Notes: generated by a model from the letters alone, not told the origin. Positions 26,362-34,631 are shown, numbered from the stretch's first letter. The stretch is 64,000 nt of DNA from Pseudoflavonifractor_A sp022772585 (GCF_052065415.1 NZ_JBQHUB010000015.1:5694-69693); one strand, 5' to 3'. Translations and numbers: made by a program.

Positions 26362-27306
26362 TTACAGGAACCGGGCGGCAAAGGCCACCCAGCCCTTCTT
26401 CTCCCACCGGTCCACGATGGTCATGCCGCTGCGCTCCAGGGCGGCGCTGACCTCATGGGCCCGGGTGTCGATGATGCCCGAGCACAGGAACACGGCGCCG
26501 GGGGCCATGAACCGGCGCACCGTGGCGGACAGGGGAATGATCACGTCGGCCACGATGTTGGCCAGCACCAGCTGATACTGCTGACCGGCCAGCTCGTCCA
26601 CCAGGCCCTGGTCGGTGAGCACGTCGCCGGCAAGAACCCGGTAGCGGTCTTTGCCGATGCCGTTCATCCCGGCGTTCTCATAGGCCACGCCCACCGCCTT
26701 GGGGTCGATGTCCACCGCCACGGCGGAGGAAGCGCCCAGCCGCAGGGCCGCGATGGAGAGGATGCCGCTGCCGCAGCCCAGGTCCAGCACCCGGCCGCCG
26801 GGGACGGTATAGCGCTCCACCCCGCCCAGGCAGAGCTGGGTGGAGGCGTGGCTCCCGGTGCCGAAGGTGAGGCCGGGATTTAAATAGAGGGCGGTCTTTC
26901 CGGCGGGGACGGGCTCCTCCCGCTCCCACTCGGGCACGATATAGAGCCGCTCCCCCACTTCCATGGGCTTGTAATACTTCTGCCAGCTGTGGGCCCAGTC
27001 GTTCTCGCCCAGGGCGGCGGTGGTATAGGGCTTGTCCACGCCGGCCATCCACCTGGAGAGCTGCTTCTCCCCATCGGCGTCGTCCGGGACGTAGAACTTG
27101 ATGCGGCACACGCCCCGCATCTTTTCCTGGAGCTCCTCGTCCACATAGTCCCAGTACTGCCGGTTCTGCTCCAGAAAACGCTGGAAATCGGTCTCATCCT
27201 CGATGACCAGACCGGTGACGCCGTTCATGGTCAGGCGGGCGGAGAGGTCGTCCAGCTCGTCATGGGCGGCGTCAATGGCCACCTCCAGCCATTTGATATC
27301 CTCCAT
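26362..27306 (-). CDS. prmA: Ribosomal protein L11 methyltransferase
   Basis: S-adenosylmethionine-dependent enzyme that trimethylates ribosomal protein L11. The 314-residue protein has the PrmA N-terminal domain (MEDIKWLEVAIDAAHDELDD) and the Rossmann fold with LNPGLTFGTGSHASTQLCL, VLDLGCGSGILSIAALRLGA (motif I) and VLANIVADVIIPL. ATG 27306 lies one base after the degV stop (TGA-G-ATG), so translation is coupled to the DegV protein. CGGAGCG serves as RBS. Confidence 0.9.
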   Translation of the reverse strand: MEDIKWLEVAIDAAHDELDDLSARLTMNGVTGLVIEDETDFQRFLEQNRQYWDYVDEELQEKMRGVCRIKFYVPDDADGEKQLSRWMAGVDKPYTTAALGENDWAHSWQKYYKPMEVGERLYIVPEWEREEPVPAGKTALYLNPGLTFGTGSHASTQLCLGGVERYTVPGGRVLDLGCGSGILSIAALRLGASSAVAVDIDPKAVGVAYENAGMNGIGKDRYRVLAGDVLTDQGLVDELAGQQYQLVLANIVADVIIPLSATVRRFMAPGAVFLCSGIIDTRAHEVSAALERSGMTIVDRWEKKGWVAFAARFL

Positions 27307-27307
27307 C

Positions 27308-28180
27308 TCAGCGCTCCGATCCCAGGAAGAAGAGGGCCACAGTGCCGGGGCCGGTGTGGGCACCGATGACGGGGCCGATGTGGTTGTATACCACGTCCTT
27401 TACGCCAAAGCGCTTTTTGGCCTCCTCGCCCACGATCATGGCGTCCTCCAGGCAGTCGCTGTGGCTGATGAAGATGACCTGATCCTGGGGATCGGTGACC
27501 CGCTTGCCCATCTCGTCCACAACATATTTCAGCGCCGCGCCCCGGCCCCGCGCTTTCCCCATGTTGATGAGATGTCCTTCGTTATCCACATGGAGCACGG
27601 GCTTGATCTGGAGCATGCTCCCCACAACGGCAGTGGTTGCCGAAATACGTCCGCCGCGCTTAAGGAAATGAAGGTCATTGACTGTGAACCAGTGGCAGAA
27701 CCGGAGCTTGTTCTCCTCGGCCCAGTCCCGGACCTCCTCGATGCTCTTGCCCGCCTGGCGCATGCGGGCGGCGTACCACACCAGAAGCCCCTCGCCCAGA
27801 GAGGCGCACAGGGTGTCCACGGTAAAAATCTTCCGCTCCGGGTACTTCTCCCGCAGCTCCTCCACGGCGATGGCGGAGGAGTTGTAGGTGGTGGACAATC
27901 CGGAGGAGAAGGCCAGCACCAGCACGTCCCTGCCCGACTGAAGGACAGGCTCCAGCAGCTCGGTATACTGGGACACGTTGACGGCGGAGGTGGTGGCCAT
28001 CTTGCCCTGGCGCAGCAGGCCGTAGAACTGCTCGATGGGCATGGCCCGGCGGTCGGGGTGGTCCTCGTAGGTATGATCCTCGATGGTAAAGGACAGGGGC
28101 AGGACCTCCACCCCCAGCTCCTCCACCATGGACGCCGGCAGATCGGCGGCGGAATCAGTGACGATGATGTACTCGCTCAT
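27308..28180 (-). CDS. DegV family fatty-acid-binding protein
   Basis: DegV proteins bind a fatty acid between two domains and may hand it to fatty acid kinase. The 290-residue protein opens MSEYIIVTDSAADLPASMVE and has the lipid-contact motifs SGLSTTYNSSA, FLKRGGRISATTAVVGSML and IGPVIGAHTGPGTVALFFLG. ATG 28180 is chosen for GGAGG 7 bases upstream. It is followed immediately by prmA. A second DegV lies at 47383; the two share architecture but differ clearly in sequence. Confidence 0.9.
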   Translation of the reverse strand: MSEYIIVTDSAADLPASMVEELGVEVLPLSFTIEDHTYEDHPDRRAMPIEQFYGLLRQGKMATTSAVNVSQYTELLEPVLQSGRDVLVLAFSSGLSTTYNSSAIAVEELREKYPERKIFTVDTLCASLGEGLLVWYAARMRQAGKSIEEVRDWAEENKLRFCHWFTVNDLHFLKRGGRISATTAVVGSMLQIKPVLHVDNEGHLINMGKARGRGAALKYVVDEMGKRVTDPQDQVIFISHSDCLEDAMIVGEEAKKRFGVKDVVYNHIGPVIGAHTGPGTVALFFLGSER

Positions 28181-28250
28181 AGTGAGACCTCCATGTTGCG
28201 GCGCGGCGGGACCCGTGGGCCGGCGGCGCATAGTTTGGTATTTCGGGGGC

Positions 28251-28802
28251 TTACCGGCTCTGCCGGTCCCGCTTTTTTCCGCCCTTCTCGGGCTGTGGGT
28301 CCCGCTGGGCCATGATGTCCAGCACCCGCTGGCAGGCCAGACGGTCGGCATAGCTGCGCAGGGCCAGGTTCAGGGCCAGCCGGGGCAGGTCGTCGGCCTC
28401 CCCCTCTTCCGGCAGGCTGTCCGCCGTCTCGGTGAGGGCGGCGTCCAGCTGGCGGCAGAAGTAGGCATATACCTCCTCCTCGGAGCTCTTGCGCTCCACT
28501 CCCGCGGCGATCAGGCGGCTGGTCTCCTTCACCGAGAGGACCTGCTTGAGCACGCAGATGGCGGTGAGGTAGGCCAGGTGCCTGCGGGAATAACGCTTGC
28601 CCTCGGCCCGGGGGAGCAGCCCGTCCTTGATGTAGTTGTTGACCATGGCGGAGGTGAGCACGTCCCCCTCGCCGTAGTGGATGAGCTGCCGGGGCAGGTA
28701 GGAGATGACCTGGTCCATATACAGTCCGATGTCGGGGAAGGACTCCCAGTCCACCGGGCGCTGCCCGCCCATGCGCTCTTTCAATTCCTGAAGCTCTTCC
28801 AT
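28251..28802 (-). CDS. DUF1836 family regulator
   Basis: A 183-residue protein with the DUF1836 core (LTSAMVNNYIKDGLLPRAEG, KRYSRRHLAYLTAICVLKQV), a MerR-like winged helix, followed by a helical domain and a basic tail (KGGKKRDRQSR). It is probably a transcription factor; no ligand is known. GGGAGGAACTG precedes the ATG. Its promoter region (28850-28940) contains several TGTGA/TCACA half-sites around the -10, consistent with autoregulation. The degV-prmA pair lies downstream after a 70-bp gap. Confidence 0.75.
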   Translation of the reverse strand: MEELQELKERMGGQRPVDWESFPDIGLYMDQVISYLPRQLIHYGEGDVLTSAMVNNYIKDGLLPRAEGKRYSRRHLAYLTAICVLKQVLSVKETSRLIAAGVERKSSEEEVYAYFCRQLDAALTETADSLPEEGEADDLPRLALNLALRSYADRLACQRVLDIMAQRDPQPEKGGKKRDRQSR

Positions 28803-28860
28803 ATCAGTTCCTCCCTGCGGGGGCGTATTCCGGATGATGGATGACCAGTGACATACATTG

Positions 28861-28940
28861 TATCACATCACCAGGTGGAAAGTAAAGGAGAATAACCCCC
28901 GAATCACAAGCATTTGCGTCACATAACACGTGATGTGACA
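28861..28940 (-). promoter_or_regulatory. Promoter region of DUF1836 gene with TGTGA/TCACA repeats
   Basis: A minus-strand promoter TTTACT-N18-TACAAT lies around 28857-28886, with TGTGA overlapping the -10. Further half-sites include the inverted repeat GTCACAT-N8-ATGTGAC at 28918-28939. Confidence 0.4.
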
Positions 28941-28958
28941 TACCGCGCCGGAAACGGG

Positions 28959-28990
28959 GAAGCGCCCGGAGTCTCTCTCCGGGCGCTTCC
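28959..28990 (-). terminator. Hairpin after ABC-F gene
   Basis: Stem GAAGCGCCCGGAG with CTCCGGGCGCTTC (about 28959-28989). The U-tail is weak, so termination may be partial. Confidence 0.5.
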
Positions 28991-28999
28991 AGGCGGAGC

Positions 29000-30598
29000 C
29001 TATACGCCGGGGTGCATGGACTCCAGATATTCGTCGTAGCTCATCTTGCGGTCGATGAGCCTGCCGTCGGCGGTGAAATCGAAGATGCGGTTGGCCACGG
29101 TCTGGACCATCTGATGGTCGTGGGAGGAGAAGAGCACGTTGCACTTCACGGCCTCCAGGCCGTTGTTGACGGCGGTGATGGACTCCAGGTCCAGGTGGTT
29201 GGTGGGCTGGTCCAGCAGCAGCACGTTGGCCCCGGAGAGCATCATCCGGGAGAGCATGCACCGGACCTTCTCGCCGCCGGAGAGGACCTTCACCGACTTG
29301 TACACGTCGTCCCCGGAGAAGAGCATCCGGCCCAAGAAGCCCCGGAGATAGCTCTCGTGGGGATCGGGGGAGAACTCCCGCAGCCACTCCACCAGGTTCT
29401 CGTCATGTCCCTCGAAGAAGGAGTTGTTGTCCTTGGGGAAGTAGGAGAAGGTGGCGGTCTGGCCCCACTTGACGGTGCCCTCGTCGGGTTCCATCTCGCC
29501 GGTGAGGATCTTGAAGAGGGCGGTGTGGGCGTTCTCATTGTCGCCCACGAAGGCGATCTTGTCCCCGTGGCCCACGATGAAGGAGACCTTGTCCAGCACC
29601 TTCACGCCGTCGATGGTCTTGCTCACGTCGGTGACGAAGAGGATGTCCTTGCCCACCTCCCGCTCGGGGTTGAAAGCCACCCAGGGATAGCGGCGGGAGG
29701 AGGCGGGCATCTCCTCCACGGTCAGCTTGTCCAGCAGCTTGCGCCGGGCAGTGGCCTGCTTGCTCTTGGATTTGTTGGCGGAGAAGCGGGAGATGAACTC
29801 CTGCAGCTCCCTGATTTTCTCCTCGTTGCGCTTGTTTTGGTTCTTGATGAGGGACTGCACCAGCTGGGAGGACTCGTACCAGAAGTCGTAGTTGCCCACG
29901 TAGAGCTTGATCTTGTTGTAGTCGATGTCCACGATGTGGGTGCAGATGGTGTTGAGGAAGTGGCGGTCATGGCTGACCACGATGACGGTGCCCTCAAAGT
30001 CCAGCAGGAAGTCCTCCAGCCAGTTGATGGCGTCGATGTCCAGGTTGTTGGTGGGCTCGTCCATCATCAGGATGTCGGGATTGCCGAAGAGGGCCTGGGC
30101 CAGCAGTACCTTCACCTTGAGGCGGGCGTCCAGGGTGGCCATGTCGTTGTAGTGCAGCTCGGTGCCGATGCCCAGACCCTGGAGGATGCGGCTGGCGTCG
30201 CTCTCGGCCTCCCAGCCGCCCAGCTCGGAATACTCCTCCTCCAGCTCGCAGGCCCGGATGCCGTCCTCCTCGGTCATCTCTTCCTTGGCGTAGAGGGCCT
30301 CCTTCTCCTTGCCGATGTCGTAGAGCCGCTGGTTGCCCATGATGACGGTGTCCATCACGTTGTAGGCGTCATAGGCGTTCTGGTTCTGCTTGAGGATGGA
30401 CATACGGACGTTGGGCAGGATGGAGACCTCGCCCTTGGTGGGCTCCAGCTCGCCGGAGAGGATCTTCAGAAAGGTGGACTTGCCCGCGCCGTTGGCGCCG
30501 ATGATGCCGTAGCAGTTGCCCTTGGTGAACTGCAGGTCCACATGGCTGAACAGGGCCTGTCCGCTGTATTGCAGGGTGAGATCGGAAACGGTGATCAT
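29000..30598 (-). CDS. ABC-F family ATPase with degenerate second nucleotide site
   Basis: A soluble twin-ATPase of the ABC-F class, which act on ribosomes (translation factors or antibiotic protection). Domain 1 is intact: GANGAGKS (34-41), LMMDEPTNNLD. A charged linker (about 245-320) precedes domain 2, where the Walker A is GDNENAHT (352-359, His in place of Lys) and Walker B ends LLLDQPTNHLD (Gln464 in place of the catalytic Glu). The sequence is nearest in type to YbiT-like members. ATG 30598 has AAGGAG upstream; the promoter is at 30633-30660. Divergent from rlmA. A resistance role is not indicated. Confidence 0.85.
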   Translation of the reverse strand: MITVSDLTLQYSGQALFSHVDLQFTKGNCYGIIGANGAGKSTFLKILSGELEPTKGEVSILPNVRMSILKQNQNAYDAYNVMDTVIMGNQRLYDIGKEKEALYAKEEMTEEDGIRACELEEEYSELGGWEAESDASRILQGLGIGTELHYNDMATLDARLKVKVLLAQALFGNPDILMMDEPTNNLDIDAINWLEDFLLDFEGTVIVVSHDRHFLNTICTHIVDIDYNKIKLYVGNYDFWYESSQLVQSLIKNQNKRNEEKIRELQEFISRFSANKSKSKQATARRKLLDKLTVEEMPASSRRYPWVAFNPEREVGKDILFVTDVSKTIDGVKVLDKVSFIVGHGDKIAFVGDNENAHTALFKILTGEMEPDEGTVKWGQTATFSYFPKDNNSFFEGHDENLVEWLREFSPDPHESYLRGFLGRMLFSGDDVYKSVKVLSGGEKVRCMLSRMMLSGANVLLLDQPTNHLDLESITAVNNGLEAVKCNVLFSSHDHQMVQTVANRIFDFTADGRLIDRKMSYDEYLESMHPGV

Positions 30599-30632
30599 GT
30601 CATACTCCTTAAAATAGTAAATTAGCCTAATC

Positions 30633-30660
30633 AGTATATCATAAATCCGCCGCAAAACAA
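30633..30660 (-). promoter_or_regulatory. Promoter for ABC-F gene
   Basis: On the minus strand TTGTTT (30655-30660), 16 bp and TATACT (30633-30638). Confidence 0.5.
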
Positions 30661-30709
30661 GAGCGAGAAGAAGAAAAGACCGGCTGCTCTGTACCGGGGC
30701 GGGATCTTC

Positions 30710-30718
30710 TGGTATAAT
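30710..30718 (+). promoter_or_regulatory. Extended -10 promoter for rlmA-type gene
   Basis: TGGTATAAT, with TATAAT at 30713-30718, lies 31 bp before the TTG start. Confidence 0.5.
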
Positions 30719-30748
30719 AGCCGTAATCGCGGAAAGGAGCGATGCCCG

Positions 30749-31567
30749 TTGAGTCTATTTCGCTGTCCCATCTGCTCCTCGCCCCTCCGGCGGGGCGAGC
30801 GGGCCTATACCTGCCCCAAAGGGCACAGCTACGATATTGCCCGGGAGGGCTATGTCCACCTGCTGCCCGCCAATCAGAAGCACTCCAAAGCCCCGGGGGA
30901 CGACAAGGCCATGGTGGCCGCCCGGAACCGCTTCCTCTCCGCCGGGCACTATGGTCCGCTGCGGGATACGCTGGTGGAACTGGCGCTCCGGTATACGGGG
31001 GAGCAGGTAACGCTGGTGGACTCGGGCTGCGGCGAGGGGTACTACACCGCCGGGGTGGTCTCCGCCCTGGGGCAGGACGGACGGACTGTGGAGGCAGCGG
31101 GGGTGGATATCTCCAAATTTGCCCTGCGCCATGCCGCCCGGCGCTCCCGGGAGACCGAGTTCGCCGTGGGCTCGGCCTACCACCTGCCGGTATCCGACCA
31201 CCGGGCCGACCTGCTGATCAACTGCTTCTCTCCCCTGGCGGCGGAGGAGTTCCACCGGGTGCTCAGGCCGGGCGGGGTCTTTTTCTATGTGGTACCGGCG
31301 CCGGAGCACCTGTGGGAGATGAAGGAGGTCCTCTATGAGAAGCCCTACCCCAACCCGGATGAGACCATCCTCTACGAGGGGTTCCGTTTCCTGGAGATGG
31401 TCCCGGTGGAGGCCATGCTCCACCTGACGGGGCCGGAACCCATGGACCTGTTCGGCATGACCCCCTACGCCTGGAAAACGCCCAGAGAAGGGGTGGAACG
31501 GCTCAAGGCGCTGGACGCCCTGGATGTGCGGGCCAGCTTCCGTATCCACGTGTTTCGGGCGGTATGA
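30749..31567 (+). CDS. rlmA: 23S rRNA (guanine-N1)-methyltransferase, RlmA type
   Basis: Methylates a guanine in helix 35 of 23S rRNA; position 745 or 748 cannot be told from sequence. The 272-residue protein has an N-terminal zinc knuckle (FRCPICSSPLRRGERAYTCP, then KGH: C6, C9, C22, H26), then a SAM-binding Rossmann fold (TLVDSGCGEGYYTAGVVSAL) and a C-terminal MTPYAWKTP motif. The TTG at 30749 is used as start because AAAGGAGC ends 8 bases upstream and the zinc-knuckle begins at once; an ATG at 30742 is out of frame. The 748-specific form confers tylosin tolerance in some producers, which is not implied here. Confidence 0.85.
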   Translation: MSLFRCPICSSPLRRGERAYTCPKGHSYDIAREGYVHLLPANQKHSKAPGDDKAMVAARNRFLSAGHYGPLRDTLVELALRYTGEQVTLVDSGCGEGYYTAGVVSALGQDGRTVEAAGVDISKFALRHAARRSRETEFAVGSAYHLPVSDHRADLLINCFSPLAAEEFHRVLRPGGVFFYVVPAPEHLWEMKEVLYEKPYPNPDETILYEGFRFLEMVPVEAMLHLTGPEPMDLFGMTPYAWKTPREGVERLKALDALDVRASFRIHVFRAV

Positions 31568-31572
31568 GCGAA

Positions 31573-31603
31573 AAAGCGCCGGACCAGACGGCCCGGCGCT
31601 TTG
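31573..31603 (-). terminator. Bidirectional terminator between rlmA and asnA
   Basis: Stem AAAGCGCCGG with CCGGCGCTTT (31573-31582 and 31593-31602). The A5 on the left gives a T-run for the minus strand. Confidence 0.65.
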
Positions 31604-31615
31604 TATGGCAATTTA

Positions 31616-32629
31616 TCAGAGGAGAATGACCCCCGCGTCCTTGCAGGCGGCAATGGTGTCGGGATCCCAGACGCTGGCCTGGACCTCGCCGATGTGGGCC
31701 TTGCCCAGCAGAAACATGCACAGCCGGGACTGGCCGATGCCGCCGCCAATGGTCAGGGGGAGCTTGCCCTCCAGCAGCAGCTTGTGGAAGGTGAGGGAGC
31801 GGCGGCTGTCGCAGCCGGCCACGGTGAGCTGGCGGTCCAGGGACTCGGGGCTCACCCGGATGCCCATGGAGGAGAGCTCGAAGGCGCTCTCCAGCACCGG
31901 GTTCCACACCAGAATGTCGCCGTTGAGGGACCAGTCGTCATAGTCGGGGGCGCGGCCGTCGTGGGGCTTGCCCGATTTGAGGGCGGCGCCGATGCCCATG
32001 ACGAAGGTGGTGGGGTGGTCCTTCACCCAGGCGTTCTCCCGCTCCTTGGGGGTCAGGTCGGGCCACTTGTCCTCCAGCTCCTGGGCGGTGACGAAGGACA
32101 CGTCAGGGCACACGGGAGGCAGGGCGGTGAGCTGAGGATAGACCGAGCGCAGGGTGGACTGGGTCTCGCAGATGGCCTTGACAATGGTGCGCACGGTGTT
32201 CTGCAGGTACTCCACGTTCCGGTCCCGGGGGGCCAGCACCTTTTCCCAGTCCCACTGGTCCACATAGACCGAGTGGAGGTTGTCCAGCTCCTCGTCCCGG
32301 CGGATGGCGTTCATGTCGGTAAACAGGCCCTCGCCCACCGAGAACTGATAGCGGTACAGGGCCATGCGCTTCCACTTGGCCAGGGAGTGGACCACCTGGG
32401 CGTCCCGGCCGCAGGCGGGGATGTCGAAGGAAACCGGGCGCTCCACGCCGTTCAGGTCGTCGTTCAGGCCGGTGGCCGCCTCCACAAAGAGGGGGGCAGA
32501 TACTCGGCGGAGGTTGAGGGCCCCGCCAAGCGTGTCCTCAAAGAGGCGCTTGAGAAGACCGATGGCCTTCTGGGTATCATACAGGTTGAGACAGGGGGCA
32601 TAGCCCGCGGGGATCACGGTCTTGAGCAT
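31616..32629 (-). CDS. asnA: Aspartate-ammonia ligase (asparagine synthetase A)
   Basis: Makes asparagine from aspartate, ammonia and ATP, using a class II aminoacyl-tRNA-synthetase-like fold. The 337-residue protein has LRRVSAPLFVEAATGLNDDL near the N-terminus, YVDQWDWEKV in the middle, and the C-terminal LTIGGGIGQSRLCMFLLGKA motif 3, all characteristic of AsnA. AAAGGAG precedes the ATG by 8 bases. Its promoter (32696-32724) leaves a 60-nt leader with a short GGGGCCCC hairpin; I do not see a T-box. Confidence 0.95.
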   Translation of the reverse strand: MLKTVIPAGYAPCLNLYDTQKAIGLLKRLFEDTLGGALNLRRVSAPLFVEAATGLNDDLNGVERPVSFDIPACGRDAQVVHSLAKWKRMALYRYQFSVGEGLFTDMNAIRRDEELDNLHSVYVDQWDWEKVLAPRDRNVEYLQNTVRTIVKAICETQSTLRSVYPQLTALPPVCPDVSFVTAQELEDKWPDLTPKERENAWVKDHPTTFVMGIGAALKSGKPHDGRAPDYDDWSLNGDILVWNPVLESAFELSSMGIRVSPESLDRQLTVAGCDSRRSLTFHKLLLEGKLPLTIGGGIGQSRLCMFLLGKAHIGEVQASVWDPDTIAACKDAGVILL

Positions 32630-32695
32630 AGCGAGAACTCCTTTACATCAGCATACGAGGGGGCCCCTCGATTTTACAAGCTAATTTACTAGCGT

Positions 32696-32724
32696 ATTAT
32701 ATCCCATGGCGGGACGGCTGGCAA
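32696..32724 (-). promoter_or_regulatory. Promoter for asnA
   Basis: On the minus strand TTGCCA (32719-32724), 17 bp and TATAAT (32696-32701). Confidence 0.6.
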
Positions 32725-32755
32725 GGGCTTTCAGGAGTAAAAAACAGAGGCGGCA

Positions 32756-32780
32756 AAACTTTTTGGGGGCCGGAACCGTC
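32756..32780 (+). promoter_or_regulatory. Candidate ECF-type promoter for the sigma factor operon
   Basis: AAAC (32756-32759), 17 bp, then CGTC (32777-32780), matching the AAAC-N16/17-CGT pattern of SigV/SigW-type promoters; this would give autoregulation. Confidence 0.5.
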
Positions 32781-32814
32781 AAAGAAATACAAGAGCCTCC
32801 GGGGGAGCGTCTCC

Positions 32815-33348
32815 ATGCGCCCGCCCGGAAGGGGAAAGGAACGGACCGCGGTGACAGACACCGGAGACAAACGGCAGCGCCTGACGGAATTCATCGTGGC
32901 GGGCCAGACGGATTTTTACCGTCTGGCCTACAGCTACGTGAAGGACCGGGATACGGCGCTGGATGTGGTGCAGGAGAGCATCGTCAAGGCGCTGAGCAAA
33001 TCGGATACCCTGCGGGAGCCGGCCTATGTCAAGACCTGGTTCTACCGCATCCTCATCAACGAGTGCATGAACTGGCACCGGTACCGGCGGCGGGTGCTGC
33101 CCATGGAAGAGCTGCCCGAGTCCCCCGGCGGGAGCGAGCGGGACCATGAGGCCCGGCTGGACCTGTATGACGCCATCGAGCGGCTGGAGGAGAAGGAGCG
33201 GACCATCATCCGCCTGCGTTTTTTTGAGGATATGAAGCTGGAAGAGATCGCCCGGATCACGGGGACCAACCTGAACACCGTGAAATCCAGACTGTATAAG
33301 AGCCTGAAACGCCTGAAGGAATGGACCGGAGAGGAGGAGACGCAATGA
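32815..33348 (+). CDS. ECF-type RNA polymerase sigma factor (SigV-like)
   Basis: A 177-residue sigma-70 family factor with region 2 (FYRLAYSYVKDRDTALDVVQ, ESIVKAL) and region 4 (DAIERLEEKERTIIRLRFFE, DMKLEEIARITGTNLNTVKS), lacking regions 1 and 3. It should direct RNA polymerase to envelope-stress genes. Two starts are possible: ATG 32815 with GGGGGAG upstream, or GTG 32851 with AAAGGA, which would match the usual family N-terminus better. Its stop overlaps the following RsiV-like gene (ATGA), and it has an ECF-type promoter of its own. Confidence 0.9.
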   Translation: MRPPGRGKERTAVTDTGDKRQRLTEFIVAGQTDFYRLAYSYVKDRDTALDVVQESIVKALSKSDTLREPAYVKTWFYRILINECMNWHRYRRRVLPMEELPESPGGSERDHEARLDLYDAIERLEEKERTIIRLRFFEDMKLEEIARITGTNLNTVKSRLYKSLKRLKEWTGEEETQ

Positions 33349-34211
33349 AGGAGAAGGAAGCCTGGGAAAAAGCGCGGGAGCGCTATCAGTCGGCGGAGAT
33401 ACCGGAAGAATTGTCCGGTGTGGTGAGCGCCGCCCTCCGGGAGGGAAGGCGCCGGCAGGCATCCCGCAGGGCCGTCCGGCGGGGATGGGGCGCGGCATTG
33501 GCGGCCTGCGCCTGCTTTTGCCTGCTGGTGAACGTGAACCCCGCCTTTGCCAGCGCGGTGGCCGAGGTGCCGGTGCTGGGCAGCCTGGCGCGGATCTTTA
33601 CGGCGGAGCGCTATCAGCGCCAGGACCGGGATCACCTCATCGATGTGCGGCTGCCGGCCCTGGCCGATACCGGGAATACCGATCTGGAGCAGCGCATCAA
33701 CCTTGAGATCAAAAAGCGCATTGATGATGTGCTGGCCGAGGCGAAGGAGCGGGCCAGGGAGACCCGGGAGGCCTATGTGGAGACCGGCGGAACGGAGGAG
33801 GAGTTTATTCCCATCATCATCGACGTGGATTATGAGGTCAAGTGCTCCGACGGCCAGTATCTCTCCTTCCTCATCTGGAAGACCGAGACGCTGGCCAGCG
33901 CCTATACGGAGCTCTATGCCTATAATCTGGACCTGGCGGTGGGGAAGGAACTGACGCTGCGGGATATTCTGGGGCCGGATTTCCAAAGCCGGGCCGACGC
34001 GGTCATCCGGTCCGAAATGGACCGGAGAGAGCGGGAGGAGGGCGCAGTCTACTTCCGGGCGGACCGGGACGGTGACGGCTTTCAGGGGATCGGGGCGGAC
34101 CAGAAGTTCTACCTCAATGACCGGGGCGAACCGGTGGTGCTCTTTGAAAAGTATGAGATTGCCCCCGGTTCCATGGGGATCCAGGAGTTCACGATCCCTC
34201 TGAGCCAATAG
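33345..34211 (+). CDS. RsiV-like transmembrane anti-sigma factor
   Basis: A 288-residue single-pass membrane protein: a cytoplasmic N-terminal region that would hold the sigma factor, a TM helix at about 49-70 (GAALAACACFCLLVNVNPAF), and an extracellular DUF4163/DUF3298-type domain (LPALADTGNTDLEQRINLEI, ELTLRDILGPDF, KFYLNDRGEPVVLFEKYEIA, FTIPLS). RsiV in Bacillus binds lysozyme through this domain and is then cleaved. Whether lysozyme is the signal here is inference. Start ATG 33345 overlaps the sigma stop. Confidence 0.85.
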   Translation: MKEKEAWEKARERYQSAEIPEELSGVVSAALREGRRRQASRRAVRRGWGAALAACACFCLLVNVNPAFASAVAEVPVLGSLARIFTAERYQRQDRDHLIDVRLPALADTGNTDLEQRINLEIKKRIDDVLAEAKERARETREAYVETGGTEEEFIPIIIDVDYEVKCSDGQYLSFLIWKTETLASAYTELYAYNLDLAVGKELTLRDILGPDFQSRADAVIRSEMDRREREEGAVYFRADRDGDGFQGIGADQKFYLNDRGEPVVLFEKYEIAPGSMGIQEFTIPLSQ

Positions 34212-34283
34212 AATAGACGCGGCCTCTGCCGGTATGCCTGACGGAGGCCGTGGAAAAATTCCTGAAATTTTTGCACATTTCTG

Positions 34284-34312
34284 TTGACAAAAAGGCGGGC
34301 TTCGGGTATACT
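34284..34312 (+). promoter_or_regulatory. Promoter for the tRNA operon
   Basis: TTGACA (34284-34289), 17 bp and TATACT (34307-34312), 35 bp before the first tRNA. Confidence 0.75.
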
Positions 34313-34346
34313 AACTCTTGCCCTGTTTAAGAGCAGCGGCTTAGAT

Positions 34347-34423
34347 GGCGGCATAGCTCAGTTGGCTAGAGCATGCGGTTCATACCCGCAGTGTCCCCGG
34401 TTCAAATCCAGGTGCCGCTACCA
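34347..34423 (+). tRNA. tRNA-Met (CAT anticodon; elongator, or Ile2)
   Basis: A 77-nt cloverleaf with acceptor GGCGGCA/TGCCGCT, D-arm AGCTCAGTTGGCTAGAGC, anticodon loop TTCATAC, T-arm TTCAAAT and encoded CCA. The first pair and the anticodon stem lack initiator features. Lysidine-modified tRNA-Ile2 cannot be excluded. Confidence 0.9.
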
Positions 34424-34450
34424 TGGCTCCATGTGAGTCACATTTCGCTT

Positions 34451-34525
34451 GGCGCGTTGGTCAAGCGGCTAAGACACCGCCCTTTCACGGCGGTAACACG
34501 GGTTCGATTCCCGTACGCGTCACCA
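34451..34525 (+). tRNA. tRNA-Glu (TTC anticodon)
   Basis: A 75-nt cloverleaf with acceptor GGCGCGT/ACGCGTC, anticodon arm CCGCC-CTTTCAC-GGCGG, T-arm GGGTTCGATTCCC and encoded CCA. Confidence 0.95.
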
Positions 34526-34554
34526 TGACGGGAGAGGAATCGCTCCCGCCAATT

Positions 34555-34631
34555 GGAGGCTTAGCTCAGCTGGTTAGAGCGCCTGCTTCACACGCAGGAG
34601 GTCACTGGTTCGAGTCCAGTAGTCTCCACCA
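34555..34631 (+). tRNA. tRNA-Val (CAC anticodon)
   Basis: A 77-nt cloverleaf with acceptor GGAGGCT/AGTCTCC, anticodon arm CCTGC-TTCACAC-GCAGG, T-loop TTCGAGT and encoded CCA. Its 3' half is closely resembled by the fragment at 43152-43194, which makes it the likely integration site of the intervening segment. Confidence 0.95.

Noticed and set aside
32630..32700. T-box or other riboswitch before asnA
   Set aside because: The leader is only about 60 nt and has no T-box core; only a short GGGGCCCC hairpin is seen.
34347..34423. Initiator tRNA-Met
   Set aside because: The acceptor begins with a G-U pair and the anticodon stem lacks the three G-C pairs of initiators; elongator Met or Ile2 fits better.
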